Positions 1 through 13,800 of a stretch of 64,000 bases of DNA are shown here, piece by piece. Under the pieces are notes generated by a model that did not search any database, was not told the origin of the DNA, and was given only the letters and a program-made list of their open reading frames with translations. A program made the position numbers and the translations under genes. The DNA comes from Rhizomys pruinosus. Its lineage: Eukaryota; Chordata; Mammalia; Rodentia; Spalacidae. The DNA lies in contig VZQC01000356.1 in assembly GCA_009823505.1 (NCBI GenBank), positions 377,813 to 441,812 of the forward strand, given 5' to 3'. Every line of letters begins with the position of its first letter. Position 1 is the first letter of the stretch.

Positions 1-850
1 TGAGTCAAGCAAGACTCCACCGTCAGCACCAGCTACACCTCACCTGCCTGGAAATACTGTGCAGCAGAGGCAGCCATGTGCCTGTATATCCCAAATCTAA
101 TTGGCTATTGGCTCTCTCCTTGGAGGAATAACCCATGGCTGATGCCACAAGCTTACATCCTCTACAGGTTAGGAGATGTTATAAGCCACAGTAAGACCCT
201 GTCATATTTAACAGGGGGGAAAATTGTAATTCATGGATTAACATATCCAAACATGTGTCTATGCTAAAGTAACCTACCATAACTATTAGTGCTGCTTAAA
301 TACCTATATATCTAATTGCTTGTTCTTCATTAGTAGGATCGATAGGTTATTCCTGGACAAACTGTCAGCCCATGAAAGGAAACAGCCAGAATTGACCTGA
401 GTCCAAGACAAGAGCTCCAGAGAGAGTGGACTGTTTTGCTTCTCATCCACCTGTGCCCCATTCCTAAGCCTAGGGAACAATCTGCAGAAGAGGGGGCGTG
501 GTAGAATGTAAGGGCTGCGATTGGGATGAATGGTGAAACTACAGCAATGTAGTCTGGACACTCATTTGATCAACTTGATTGAACATAAAACCCCTCGCCC
601 CCTGCTGGATGGTGGGGCTGTGGGGGTTTGGGCACAACAGCCTGTAAATTGGTTTCTTATGAAGGATGCTTGTACTCATGGATCATCACTTATAGCTAAA
701 AAATGAAAAAAAAAAACTGAGAGAAAGATGCAGGACAGTTATGGCAAAATGCATGATCTGGGATGGGGTGGGGTAGGGGGAATGGGAAAATGATGTATGA
801 AATGTACAAAGCATCAATAAAAAAATAAATAAATAAATAAAAGAAAAAAA
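1..850 (+). repeat. L1-tailed composite retroposon, copy a (5' end outside window)
   Basis: Plus-oriented copy of a repeat seen again at 4604-6470, 20767-21690, 31059-33088 and elsewhere. The non-L1 body runs to about 700, reaches an A-run, and continues with ACTGAGAGAAAGATGCAGGA, the start of the roughly 130-bp G-rich L1 3' tail also found at the L1 ends near 37.64 and 39.24 kb. It finishes in an A-rich (AAAT)n tail at 815-850. The left boundary and TSD lie outside the window. It sits just downstream of the KRAB exons of the minus-strand gene. No coding function is claimed; short ORFs on both strands are shared by copies of the repeat. Confidence 0.85.
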
Positions 851-1285
851 AGAAAATAATCATAAACAGCAGAAAATCAGAAGGAATGAGAGGCACACAC
901 AAAATTTTAAAATAGAAACCATAGATACCACATTTATTTCTTTCATAATACAACCAATATTCAGAAATCAAAACCTTTGTCTTGACAAGAATGTAGAGAT
1001 TAGAGATATTGTATAAATGAAGGAGATAATCTCTATCATGTAGGATCAAATCAAGTGATATTTTCAATCAGGTATTAATTCCCACATTATTCATGCGTAA
1101 TGAGATATAAACTCATTTGCCATCTAAGAAAGGAACCATCTGGAGGAGGTTAATATGAATTAAAGTATATTAAGAATGTTTTTTTAGTGAAACAGACCAC
1201 ATCAACACCATTTTCAGGCTTTTATCCACCTTTATTTAGGACATCTTACCTGGGCTCCTCCCCTCTTTCATTCACTCAAACCTAC

Positions 1286-1381
1286 CTGGTTCTTTGAGTT
1301 CTTTCTCTTCTCTCTCCACATTCCAGGGCTCCTTGTTTTGCTCCAGACAGGAGACCAGGATAGGCTTAGATGTAAGAAGAC
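1286..1381 (-). CDS. KRAB-B exon of a KRAB zinc-finger gene (partial gene)
   Basis: This 96-nt exon reads, in the frame left by the KRAB-A exon, GLLTSKPILVSCLEQNKEPW followed by NVERRERTQRT. That is the KRAB-B box pattern (S-K-P-x-L-V-x-x-L-E-Q-x-K-E-P-W). The acceptor is a pyrimidine tract ending CACAG at 1382 and the donor is GTAGG from 1285. The length is the usual one for murine KRAB-B exons. The upstream exon ends in phase 1, and this one supplies GT to complete a Gly codon. It ends in phase 2, the phase required by the zinc-finger exon start seen at 52349. In this family the KRAB domain recruits TRIM28/KAP1 to silence chromatin at retroelements. The finger exon should lie beyond base 1. 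No frameshift or stop is present, so the gene may be functional. Confidence 0.9.
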
Positions 1382-2084
<703 letters not shown>

Positions 2085-4585
2085 CTAAAAAGAAAAGTGA
2101 ACAATGAGCTAATGCCCTTGAGAGTACCTCTCTCAAGGAAAAAAACAGATAATTAGTAAACAAGTGTGGAAGTAGATGGAGAATCTGAACTATTCAAAAG
2201 GGTCATTTCTTAACATAGTAATTCTCTAGAACATACTTGCAATCTTTGTAAAACGAACAGCATCATAACCATGTAAGTTAATGTTGAAACTTTGACTTTT
2301 AGGCATAATTACAATAGAAAATTGAACCCTGTACATAGTGATACAATTTCTCACCCTTTAACTATAGCATACAAGATCAGCTGCACACAATTTCGGATGT
2401 AAAGTGACAAAACACTCAAAGCTATTTTAAAATTTTCTCCACAGGGACCTGAGGACCCAAGTCCATCCTCTGTAGGAATGAAAGATTGGCATGCTTCTAC
2501 TTTCACCAGCAACACCACAAACATTCATGTTATCGTAGGTCATGCATTCATTTAATTAGTCTTTGAAAAAATAATCATTTGAGAGAATGGAAAGATAGCT
2601 ATGCTGCATAGGTGGTAATATATAAAGAGTTAATATTGACTATTATAAGAAAAGGAAAAAGTCTTTATAAATACGCTTATTAGGCAAGAAAACAAATTGC
2701 TATAAATTCAAAAGGAAGTATTTATGCCCCTTGCCATTGTATATACTTACCTGAAAATAAGCCATCTCTTCTTCCTTCTGTTTCCTCTCTAAGCAGTTTT
2801 ACCTATACAAATCTCACCTTTCGTTTGAGACTCTATAACTTCACAGAAAATCCACTTCACCTGCCAATTTAACAAGGGAAGCAAGCGCTTCAGAAAACAC
2901 AGTGGACATACTCACTGTCTCCTTTCAAAACATGGAGACCCAACTATAAATTTCTGCTATCCTAGCAAAGGGATTAAGGGTTTCTACTACAGGCATGGGA
3001 ATGCAACCTAAGCAAGGCACAGCAGCACATGATTTGTCTTATGCAAAAGTTGCTGAATTCAGCTGTCAATAACAACCACTTGTGGTTGACCCAAGCCTCA
3101 CCTTTACCTGTGTGGGGCTGTTAAGTAAAATAGCACTGAAGATTTGACTTAACTTAATAGAACCTGGGGGGAGGCACAAGTGAATGTATTTCTTTAGAGT
3201 GCTGAAGTTCAAGTGTTATTCATGGAGAGTTGTGCTATTCCACTCATCATTTTCTAATTAAAGCATAATATTTTAAATTATTAAGTATCTTGTCATATTT
3301 TTTTACATATATTGGATTCAGGTCTAATAAGAGTTATTTGCAGATCCACCTGATAACCTTTGAACATTTCTTATGATGAGAAGTATGTCTAAATCCATCT
3401 TTTCTAATAATTTTGATAGATAATATGCAAGTGGAAGAAATATATTCACTGCATTGTATTGTAGAACAAGAGATCAGTCATAAAACGAGTAATAATATTT
3501 TTGTTGATACTTTCCTTATTATTCCTAGTCACTGGTAACCATTATTAATCCTTCAAAAGTGACTATCTTTATTCACATATTTCTTATGACGGAGATCATG
3601 TGTTTCACTTCCCTTACCCAAGGTAGTGTCAAGCAGATTAACCATGTTCCCAATTATGAGAAGATTCCATGCTTTTCTCTGATGGAAATGTAATTTATTC
3701 TTAATGAATAAAGGACCAATATTGTAATATTATTCCTTGCATGCTACACTGTCCAACATCTTCATGAGCATGAGCACTTGTGTTGTTCGTCTTTCAGATT
3801 ACAACCATCATCACTAAGGTAATTTAATATATCATTGCTTTAACTTGTCTTCCTGACAAATATTTCTGGGTATATCACTGTTAATTTGGTGCCCATTTGT
3901 GTTTCCGGTATTGGATAAACTATCTGAAAATTAACATTTAGTTGTATAATTTGTAATTTAATATCACATTATTGTATTTATGAATAGGTATGTTCCTGAC
4001 ACATGCACGAAAGAAACCAAAATAGATTCTACTCTATTACCACTTATAAAAAACAATTCCTTGAAATTTCTTACAAAAATATTTTCAGAGGGGAGCAAGA
4101 ACACACCTAAGGCAACTGTGTACTAAGTAGGTGTCTGGGAATTTGATATTTTTCAGAAGCGTTTACCTTAACTGGCTAAGATGTAGAGATTATTACACCA
4201 TTTCATATAAACTCCATCTAGGAAATATGCACTGCTTTCTTCCTGGACTTGTTCCTTCTCAAGTTTGAATTGCCATCAGTCCCTCTCACAGCAGAGGACA
4301 GAAAACACAGACCCCACATCCCAGGGTTCAAACACTGATACTGTTAACGACAGAGGACAGAGAACATGGCACCCAAGACAGGTGGTTAGAACCCATTTAG
4401 ACAGTGTAATACCTGCCTCTTAACAGAGATTCCTTACAAAAACCTGGATATGGTTTAAAGTACTGTGCTCAGCAGATAAAGAGAAAGCATAATAACAAAA
4501 TCTACAAATGATTCCCCATTTACAGACCATTTCGGGGATGCATAACAAGTTCTACTTCAAATTACAGCTCAGTCAATATTCAAGG
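2085..4585. other. No recognised gene; probable first intron or upstream region of the KRAB gene
   Basis: AT-rich DNA upstream, in gene orientation, of the KRAB-A exon. I see no SINE, LTR or L1 coding similarity and no convincing first exon. A short imperfect repeat of the phrase AGAGGACAGA occurs near 4292 and 4352. Confidence 0.5.
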
Positions 4586-4603
4586 GTAGAAACAGAACTT
4601 CAT

Positions 4604-6470
4604 TCTTTCTTTCTTTCTTTATTTTTTTTATTAATTAATTTTTTTATTGATGCTTTGTGTATTTCATACATCATTTTCCAATTCAGTTCAGGCAGATATC
4701 CCCTTCCCTTCACCCCACCCCACCCCTACCCATCCCAGATCATGCATTCTGCCATAACTTTTCTTCATCTTTCTGTTTTGTTTTGTTTTGTTTTCATTTT
4801 TTTTAACAATAAGTGATAGTTTGTGAGTACAAGCATCCTTCATGTAAAACCAATTTGCAAGCAGTTGTGCCCAAACCCACACAGTTCATGGGTCCCACCA
4901 TCCAGCATGGGGGGCTTGTATGTTCAATCAAGTTGATCAAATGAGTGTCCAGTCTATATTGTTGTAGTTTCACCATTCACCCCAATCGCAGCCCTTACAT
5001 TCTACCATGCCTCCTCTTCCAAAGATTGTTCCCTAGGCTTAGAAATGGGGCACAGGTGGATGAGAAGCAAAACAGTCTACTTTCTCTGGAGCTGCTTTCT
5101 TGGTCTCTAGTCAATTCTGACTGTTTTCTTTCATGGGCTGCCAGCTTGTCCAGGCATAACCTTTCAATCCTACTAATGAAGCACATGCAATTAGATATAT
5201 AGGTATTTAAACAGTATAATATATAGCCTTTCGGTTCTACCAATGAAGCATTCGCAATTGGATATATAGGTATTTAAACATTACTAATCGTTATGGTAGG
5301 TTACTTTGGTATAGACACAGATGTTTGGATGGTATGCTAATCCATGTATTACATTTTCTTCTGTTAAGTATGACAGGGTCGTCGTGTGGTTTATAACATC
5401 TTCTAACCATTAGAGGATGTAAGCTTGTGGCATCAGCCGTGGGTTATTCCTCCAAGGAGAGAGCCAATAGCCAATTAGATTTGGGATAACAGACATATGG
5501 CTGCCACTGCTGCACAGCTATTTCCAGGCAGATAGGTGTAGCTGGTGCTGAAGGAGGGTCTTGCTTGACTCAAGGAGACCTATATTTGCTTTATGGTTTA
5601 GTGGCCTTTCGTAACACTCTTCTGGCATTCCAGAGACCATTTGTAACTTGCAAGTGCGGTCTCCATACATCTTTCCCATGTTTATATCAGGTCTTCAACA
5701 GCAGGGCCTTATCGCCTCTCTCCTGCAGATATCCCGGTTTGGAGGCAAGGAGACCTTTACCTTTTTGTGGGGGCTTGGATCCCTGGCCAACATCTCCTTG
5801 CTAGAAAAATCCATTGTTGATGTCAGAGCTCCTGTATTAATATATTTTGCTGAAATTCAAGCTTAAGGAGAACTTTATTATTGGTTCTGAATACGAGACT
5901 AATCCTTTTCAAGTTCTATGTCAATTAGTCAATTAAAGAAAGAGTTTATATTTAAATGGCAGTATACCTCTTATATACAGTGCTCGCATTTACAGCTGGA
6001 GATACGCTCTATCGATCATTTATATAATGTCTCTAGTCTATATGGGGTGGTGTTGAGTAAGAAAGTCCCTCTGATTAAAACCTTCGCAGCACATAGAAGT
6101 TAGAGCTTCATAGATCATAAAATATGTTGCTAACAAGTAGTGATCCAGAGAGGGGCCTGGATGGCTGCAGCAATCTGAGGCATTTCTCTTCCCTTCAATG
6201 CACAGAGGAGTCCAATCCTTACTGCTGGCACTTTCTGGTACATCCTAACTCACCACAAAGCTGCATTTCTTTCTACAGTCATTAAATTGGTGATACTCTT
6301 GCCTGTTGGAACATACAATCCTTTCCCATAGTTTAGTTTTAAATTTGGATTGCAAGGCATTTTTTAGACAAAAGTTTTCATATGCTATCTGTATCCCTCC
6401 TTTTAATAGGTTTTATTTTTGACCCATGATCTCAAAAAAGCAGTTGTTTTATATATACCTATAGGGTGGA
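4604..6470 (-). repeat. L1-tailed composite retroposon, copy b (full length)
   Basis: Full-length minus-oriented copy of about 1.87 kb. The 3' poly(A) appears as the T-rich run from about 4604, followed by the G-rich L1 3' tail (about 4650-4770) and the non-L1 body. The 5' end is TCCACCCTATAGG at 6470 on the minus strand, the same terminus as copy d. Flanks at 4586-4603 and 6471-6490 look like a diverged TSD (ACAGAACTTCAT against ACAGAGTTTCAT at their cores). It carries many small differences from copy d, so it is an older insertion. Confidence 0.85.
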
Positions 6471-6490
6471 GTAAAGGCACAGAGTTTCAT

Positions 6491-6799
6491 CAAGTTACAC
6501 CATGCTGTTTTGGGTTACTGTTGTGATTAACTTGGGAAACAAACTTTAGTTTTAAACTTAAAATAAGGTAAAAGATATTGCTGACCAGGTTGATACTATC
6601 GAACAAAATTATAGAGAACATTTGTTTATACCAATCCCAAAGTTAATTTATACAGATTTTATTAAAGCTATACTGCTGGACAACAAATTTAATCACCCAT
6701 GAAGGGAGTGCTATTACCTTTTTTACGTAGCTTTAACCAATTTTTAATATGCACATATTTACTTTGACTAAGTCCTAAAACACCATGTATCCATGTAGA
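6491..6799. other. No recognised feature
   Basis: AT-rich single-copy-looking DNA between copy b and an L1 3' fragment. Nothing identified. Confidence 0.4.
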
Positions 6800-7690
6800 C
6801 AAAGTCCTGGGCAAAACTGGATATTGTTGAAATCACGTCTACAATTGAAAATCAATATGCACCAATGAATATACACCCATGTCCCTCTCCCACCCCTCCC
6901 ACCTTCCCGAGTCACCATTTCAGTCAGTTTTCTGATGCAATCTTTCGTTGTTGTTCTTTTAATATGCATTTCCCATCTCCACAAGATATAATGTTATTTA
7001 TTTAACGTTTATGGTACTAGCGTCCATATATGAGAGATACCATTTGTGTTTGTTTTCCGGGACTGTGTTACCTCACTAAACCTGATGTTCTTTGAGCCTC
7101 CATCCATTTAGCCTGCAAAGTTCATGATGTTGTCTTTCTTCTTTACTGCTGCATAAAATTCCATATACATGTACCACATTTTCCATCCACTCGTCAGTTG
7201 AGGGGGCATTTGGGTTGTTCCAGTTTTTTGCTATTAAGAATAGAGCGGCAATGAATATTGCTGTACATGGTATCTCTGCATAAGAGTCTTTTGCGGTATA
7301 TACCCAGGAGTGGTATTGACTGGCCTCAAATGGCAGGATATTTTGAGTCTTCTAAGGGTTTCTCCACACTGTTTTCCATAGCGGCTCCACGCTTTACATT
7401 CCCACCAGCAATGGATGGAGTGTTCCCCTTCCCCACACGCCTTCCAAGCATTTGGCATCATTTGTTTTCATTGATCCTAGCCAGTCTTACTGAGTAAGAT
7501 AGCGTATCTTAGAGTGGTTTAATTGCATTTCCTTAATAATTACATGTGAACACTTCTTAAGGTGTTTTCTCAGCCATCTCTAATTCCTCTTCTGTGAATT
7601 CTTCTGTCAGATCTTTGCTCCATCTCATTGGAGTTGATTTCATTTGTTTTCTTCTTGTTTTTGAGTAGCTTGTATATGTATATGTAAGAA
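6800..7690 (-). mobile_element. LINE-1 3' fragment (ORF2 C-terminus)
   Basis: On the minus strand this encodes the cysteine-rich C-terminus of L1 ORF2p. A remnant at 7234-7461 reads WKACGEGEHSIHCWWECK (L1 consensus WRGCGExGxxxHCWWECK). Multiple frameshifts are present. The downstream part (6800-7000) is 3' UTR-like and C-rich. It is 5'-truncated near 7690. Compare 10976-11413 and 40108-40533. Confidence 0.8.
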
Positions 7691-7737
7691 TATTTTTAAA
7701 AGACAGATGAAGGAATTCATTTACCCAGATTTTGCGT

Positions 7738-7888
7738 ATTGTTGAGATAGGGGTCTCTCCTTAGCCCAGGTGGCCTGGAACTCACTCTGTTGGCCAGGTG
7801 GCTGGACTTCAATTCACAGATATCTGCATACCTCTGCCTCCCAAGTACTAGGACTAAAGGTGTGTGCCATGACACCACACCATCTAAA
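7738..7888 (-). repeat. B1 SINE
   Basis: Reverse-oriented B1 with the phrase GCCTCCCAAGTACTAGGACT and a 5' end at the CACCACACCATC side. It is diverged. Confidence 0.85.
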
Positions 7889-9150
7889 TTTGTTTTATAA
7901 ATCCAGACAAAGACCTGACAACAAAATCATATTCAATGCTATTCACACTGATGAACATAGTCATACTTATTCTCAATAAAATACTTGAAAACAGAATGCA
8001 GGAGCACATCAAAAAGATTACCCATCACAATTAAGTGTACTTCATTTCAGATATTAAGCGATAGTTCATTGTATTTAAATTAGTAAATGTAATCCAGATA
8101 GACTCAAACTCTCAACATTATTATCCAATCATCACAATAGTTACAGAAAAGGCCTTTGACGTCATCCAAAATCTATCCATGGTAAAGCCATGCAAATAAT
8201 ATGGCAATATACAGGAAGCTCACAGTCACCATGGACTAGGGAAAATTCAAAGAATTTCCACCAGCGTGTGTGCACGCCTTTAATCCGTAGCACTTGGGAG
8301 CAAGGGCAGGCAGATCTTTGTGAGTTCAAAGGCCAGCCTGGTCTACAGAGTGAGTTTCCAGGACAGGTGGGACTACAGGGAGGACCCTCTCGAAAAGACC
8401 ACAAAAAAAAAAAAAAAAAAGAATTTCCAGTAAAATCAAGAATCCAACAAAAATGTTCACTCTCTCCATTTCCCTTAACTATAATAATTACAGTGTTAGC
8501 TACAACAATAAAAGTGAAGGTAATATAGAAAAGCCACTTGAAGAGGAATTCATAATATCTCTTTAATTATAGATGCTATGATTGATTCTATACATTAAAG
8601 AGTTTTAAGTTTATTCCAGAAAAGGATTAGAATGGATAAAAATTCAACAAGGTAACTGGATACAAAATTAGTATACATAAATGAATAACACTTCATACAC
8701 CAACAGCTAACATACTGAGAAATAAACCAGATTAATAAATCTTATCCATGATAGCCTCACAAACCATAAGAATCCCCTGAATAAATCTCACCAGAAAAGC
8801 AGAGGCCTGTATGATAAAAACTTCTAGAGAATGAAGAAAGAAATAGAAGAAGATACTATAAATTAGAAAGACCTTACATACATGTGGACTGGTAGGATTT
8901 ATTTTCTGAAAAAAATTCATCGTATCAATAGTAATCATGGTCAGTGAAGTGATTCAGGTACCTAGGAAGAATTCTTATTAATTTGTCTGAAATTAATCTT
9001 TTAATTAATGTAAGAAAACAACTTAAGATTTGTCTAACTTTGAAAGCTCTTTTAACATTTCTTGTCTATAACTTATGGGGATATAATGTCTACACTGCAT
9101 GGTTTCAAAGACATGAATAGCAATAATGCTGTGTAACAAGTTCTCTGAAA
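7889..9150 (+). mobile_element. Old LINE-1 ORF2 fragment (reverse transcriptase region)
   Basis: Degenerate plus-strand ORF2. Recognisable pieces are the segment before the RT palm (near 8140-8190: VTEKAFDVIQNLSMVK), a QQ-C-SLSPFPL-like stretch near 8445-8480, and a weak match to the region after the FADD motif (8600-8720). It is interrupted by a B1 at 8261-8418 and has many stops. Confidence 0.7.
8261..8418 (+). repeat. B1 SINE inserted in old L1
   Basis: Forward B1 (CACGCCTTTAATC, GAGTTCAAAGGCCAGCCTGG) with an 18-A tail. The flank AAGAATTTCCA occurs on both sides (8250-8260 and about 8419-8429), a good TSD. Confidence 0.9.
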
Positions 9151-9209
9151 ATAAAATCCTAAAATAAACATAGCTTCAGCTTACCAATTACAAATTGAGA
9201 CTAGGACCT

Positions 9210-9595
9210 GACTAAGACCCTGTACCCTGCTGCCCTTGGACCCAGGTGGGCTCTATTTCCTCTCAGATCTTTGGAGCAGCTTTCCAATAGAGAGTAGCTA
9301 AACAGTGTAATGTAGATTACTAAGTCCCCTTGAGGTGTTAGACTCCCCACCCTCCATTTTTCCTGGCTACTGACCAGATAGACAAACCAGCCCACCAGGA
9401 CTCCCGGTAAGTCAGAACCTGCCCACCATGTTTGTGTTTCCTTTCCATTCTGTTCCTCTCGCCATTCTGACCCTACCAGCCTTGGACCTAGGTGGTCTCT
9501 GATTCTCTGCCTCAGATCTCTGTACTAGCTCCCTGACATGGACTACCTTCTTAATACAGACTAGCTAAACTCCCTGACTCTTCAGCTCTCTGAAA
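9210..9595. repeat. Two diverged tandem units (about 250-bp period)
   Basis: 9215-9330 and 9465-9590 share an order of phrases: CCTTGGACC-AGGTGG-CTCT, then CTCAGATCT, then AGCTCCC or AGCTTTCC, then TAGCTAAAC. They precede old L1 sequence, so they may be L1 5' UTR monomers. Similarity is moderate and I cannot align them formally. Confidence 0.4.
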
Positions 9596-9659
9596 CAGAG
9601 GATCCCAACTATTAACTTAGCAAGTTATGTATAAAGCTAAACTCATCACAATTAGAACT

Positions 9660-10816
9660 GACTTCAATGGAAACTGTGAAAGCCAGCTCCAAATGACTAT
9701 AGATGCCAATCCAGAATATTTTATCCAACTAAACTGTCATGGTCAAAATGGAACAGAAATATTTTCATAAGATGAACTTACTGAAAAAATTCATCTCCAC
9801 TAAAATAGCACTATGTAGAATATTTGAAGTAATACAAAGGAACACATAAAGGAATGAATATACAAAAGAACCTACAGAAAGTAAAATCAAATGTATAATA
9901 ACATAAATACAAAATAGGGCCACTAAAACAAAGAAATTAAAATGATAGTATCCAATGCATATCTTTCAATAATAATAATAATAAATATCAATGGCCTCAA
10001 CTCCCCAACAAAGGACCCAAGAACAAAAGAAAGATCAGGAAGGGAAATCTCTTTTTGTTGTCTTCAAGAAAGTCATTTTACCTCCAAGGATAGATACTAC
10101 TTAGAGTGTATGAATGAAAAAAAAAATCCAAATGAATGGCTCTAAGAAAGAAGAATGTATTGGGATTCTAATATCTGAGAAAACTGACTTCGATATAATA
10201 CAACTGAGGAGAGAAAAATAGGGGTATTTCATCCTAATCTAAAGAAAAATCGGTCAAGAAGGCATTACAGTCATGGGCATACGTGCATCAAAATCTGGAG
10301 CATCCAAATTAATCAAAACAGAACTCTAAGAGTATAAGGGGCTGGAGAGATGGCCTAGTCATTAAGAATACTGATGGCTCTTGTAGAGGACCAGGGTTTG
10401 ATCCCCAGCACCCACATGGCGGCTGAGAACTGTCTTTAGCTCCAGTTCCAGGGGAAACCGACGCGCTCTTCTGAACTCCTGGGCATTACAGGACACAGGT
10501 GCATGCAGACAGTAGATCCATACACATAAAAATAGATATAAGTAAATAAATAAATTAGTTAATTAATTAAAATTTAAACATCTGGAGAATCAAAATTCAT
10601 AAAAAAATAGTACTCTAAGAGTATAAAACACAGAGTAATCGCAAAGTAGTAATAATAGGTGAATTTAATACCTGACTGTCTTCATTAGACTGGTAAAAAG
10701 GACAAAGAATAAACAGAAGGACATCGGAATTGAATGACATCTTACATGAAATGAACCTAGAAGACATCTATGATATTCTACCTAAGCGACAAAGAATACA
10801 CAGTTTACTCAGCAGG
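9660..10816 (+). mobile_element. Old LINE-1, ORF2 endonuclease region (left part)
   Basis: An ORF starting at 9942 contains ININGLNSPTKDPR then CCLQESHFT, which match the L1 endonuclease start (NGLNSPxKRxR... CCLQETHLT). Later pieces near 10270-10330 (SGASKLIKTEL) and 10650-10690 (VIIGEFNTCLSSLD) match the endonuclease region, with frameshifts. The element continues at 14934-15810 after interruption by the L1 at 10834-14916. Confidence 0.8.
10338..10578 (+). repeat. B2-type SINE
   Basis: Head GGGGCTGGAGAGATGGCC, A- and B-box-like tRNA part (GGTTTGATCC), and an AT-rich tail. The flanks 10291-10337 and 10579-10626 are similar over about 45 bp, ending in an identical CTCTAAGAGTATAA. That is longer than a normal SINE TSD. 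Confidence 0.9.
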
Positions 10817-10833
10817 CCATGCAACACATTTTA

Positions 10834-13800
10834 TTTTTTATCTTTTCTTTTTTATTATATTTTAAGGGATTCACAATATAAGAGCGCAGTTGTTTTCAGA
10901 TTACATTGATATTGCTCAGTTTGCCATACAATTAGGCAATTGGTGCCAGCATCCACAGATGAGGGATAACATTCGTCATTTGTTTATCTGGGACAGTGTT
11001 ACTTCACTCAGCATGATATCTTCTAGCTCCAGCCATTTACCTGCAAAGCTCATGATGTCATCATTCTTTACCACTGCATAGAACTCCATTGTGTACATGT
11101 AGCACATTTTCTCTATCCACTCATCAGTTGAGGGGCACTTGTGTTGGTTCCAGCTCCTTGCTATAGTGAAGAGAGATGCAATAAACATGGCTGTGCATGT
11201 ATCTCTGCAGTAAGATGAGTCTTCTGGGTACATGCCCAGGAATGGTATGGCTGGGTCAGGGGACAAGTTCATTCCAAGTCTTACAAGGGTTCTCCACACT
11301 GCTTTCCATAGTGGTTGTACAAGTTTACACTCCCACCAGTAGTGGATGAGTATTCCTCTTTCCCCACAACCTTTCCAGCACTTGGAATCATGTGTTTTCT
11401 TGATCCTAGCCACTCTTATTGGAGTAAGATGATATCTTAAAGTGGTTTGATTTCATTTCCTTAATGATTAATGATGTTCAACACTTCTTAAGATGTTAGT
11501 CAGCCATCTCTAATTCCTCACATTTGAAGTCTCTGTTCAGCTGTTTGCTCCATCAATTGAGTGGGTCATTTGTTTTCTTTCTTCTTTGCTTTTTGTGTAG
11601 TTTGTATATTCTCAAAATCAATGCTTTGTCAGATGTATCTGAGGTGAAGTCTTCCTCCTACTCTGTGGGATTTCTCTTCACTTCCTTGATTGTTTCTTTT
11701 GATGTACAAAAGCTTTTGAGTTGAATGAGGTCCCATTTGTCAATTGTTGACATTAATTCTTATGTAGCTGCTGTCTGATTTAGGAAGTATTTTCCTATGC
11801 CGATGTCTTGTAGTCTGCTGCAAACTTTTTCTTCTATCGCCTTCAGAGTTTGGGGTTTCACATTGAGATCTTTAATCCATCTGGAGTTGACATTTTTACA
11901 GGGTGAGAGGTAGGGTTTAATATCATTCTTCTACAAGTGGTGATCTAGTTTTGTCAACAACACTTGATGAAGATGCCATCTTTCCTCCATTACGTCTTCC
12001 TGGTCTCCTTGTCATATATGAGATGGCTGAAATTGTATGTGCTCAAGTTTGAATCGTCAGTTTTGTTCCATTGGTCAATAGGTCATTTTTTGTGCCAGTA
12101 CAAAGATGTTTTTATGACTATAGTCCTGTAGTATAGTTTGAAGTCTGGTATAGAGTTCCCCCTGTATTGTTCTTTTCACTCAGGGTTGTTTTGGCTATAT
12201 GGGGTCTTTTCTTTTTCTAAATGAAATTAAGGACTTTTTCCCAAGCCTGTAAAGAAACTCTTTGGATTGCATTAAATCTGTACAAGAGTTTGGGTAGAAT
12301 GGACACTTTTACTATATTAATTTTCCGTATCCATGATCATGGGAGGTTTTCCATCTTCTGATGTCTTCTTCAATTTCTTTCTACAAGGGTTTAAAAATTT
12401 TTTGTAGAGGTGTTTGGTGTCTTTGGTTAAGTTTGTTCCTAGGTATTTTATTGTTTTTGAGGCTATTGTGAGTGGGAAGTTCTCCTTGAATTCCATCTTC
12501 AGTTGCTTGTTGTTGGTGTAAAGAAAGGCTATGGATTTTTCTAGGTTAATTTTGAATCCTGCCACTTTACTAAAGCTCTTAATCATTTCTAGGAGTTTTC
12601 TGGTGGAGTTTTTAGCATCCCTTAATTAAACAATCATATCATCAGCAAAAAGGGATAGCTTGACTTCCTCTTTTCCAATTAGTACTCCTTTAATTTGCTT
12701 TTCTTGCCTTCTTGCCCTAGCAAGTGTTTCAAGCACTATAGTGAAGAATAGTGTTGACAGGGGGCAGACTTGCCAAGTTCTTATGTTTAAAGGGAATGCT
12801 TCTGTAATTTCCCCATTTAGGATGATATTGGCTGTGGGTTTTCTGTATATGGCTTTGATTATATTGAGGAATGATCCCTCCAATCCAATTCCCTCTAAGA
12901 CTTTAAGCATGAAGGGATGCTGGACTTTTTCAAAGGCTTTTTCTGCTTCAATTGAGAAGATCATGTGGCTTTTTTCTTTCAGTCCATTTACATGCTTGAT
13001 GATATTTATTGATTTTCATTTGTGGAACCATCCCTGCATCTCTGGTATGAATCCAACTTGTTCATGTTGGATGATCTTCTTGATGTGATCTTGATCACAT
13101 CAAGATTTGATATGATTTACCAGTATCCTGTTTAGAATTTTGGCATCTGTGTTCCTTTATGAGTTGGGTCTGTAGTTCTCCTTTTTGGTTGTATCTTTGC
13201 CTGGTTTTGGTAATAGAGTTTGCTTGCCTCATTGAAGGAATTTGGGAGAATTCCCTCTGTTTTTATCCTTCTAAACAATTTGAGTAATAATGGTTTTAAG
13301 TCTTTTTGAAATGTTTTATAGAATTCTGCTGTGAAACCGTCTGGGCCTGGACTTTTTTTATTAAGAAGGTTTGTTATTACATCTTCAATTTCTTCATATA
13401 TTTTGGGTCTGTTTAAGCTGTCTATGTCTTCTTGGTTGAACTTTGGTGATTCCCAGGATTTCAGATATTCATCCGTTTCTTCTAGGTTTTCAAACTTGGT
13501 AGAGTATAGGTTTTTGAAGTACTCCAGTATGATTTTCTAGATCTTTTCATTGTCTGATGTGATATTTCCCTTTTCATCATGGATTCTATTGATTTGGAGT
13601 TGTTCCTTCTTTCTTTTGGTTAACTGGGCTAGAGGTCTTTCTATCTTCGTTATTCTTTCAAAGAACCAACTTGTGGATTCATTGATTTTTTGTATTGTTT
13701 TCTTTCTATTTCATTGATTTCTCCTCTGATTTTTGTTATTTCTTTATGTCTGTTGCTATTAGGGTTCATCTGTTTTTGCCTCTTGTTCTAGTTTCTCTTC

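Noticed and set aside
2900..2945. First coding exon of the KRAB gene (ATG followed by GTGAGTATG donor on the minus strand)
   Set aside because: The ATG is followed by an in-frame TGA two codons later, so it cannot supply the start to the KRAB-A exon.
12660..13088. 142-codon plus-strand ORF
   Set aside because: Antisense shadow of L1 ORF2 RT.
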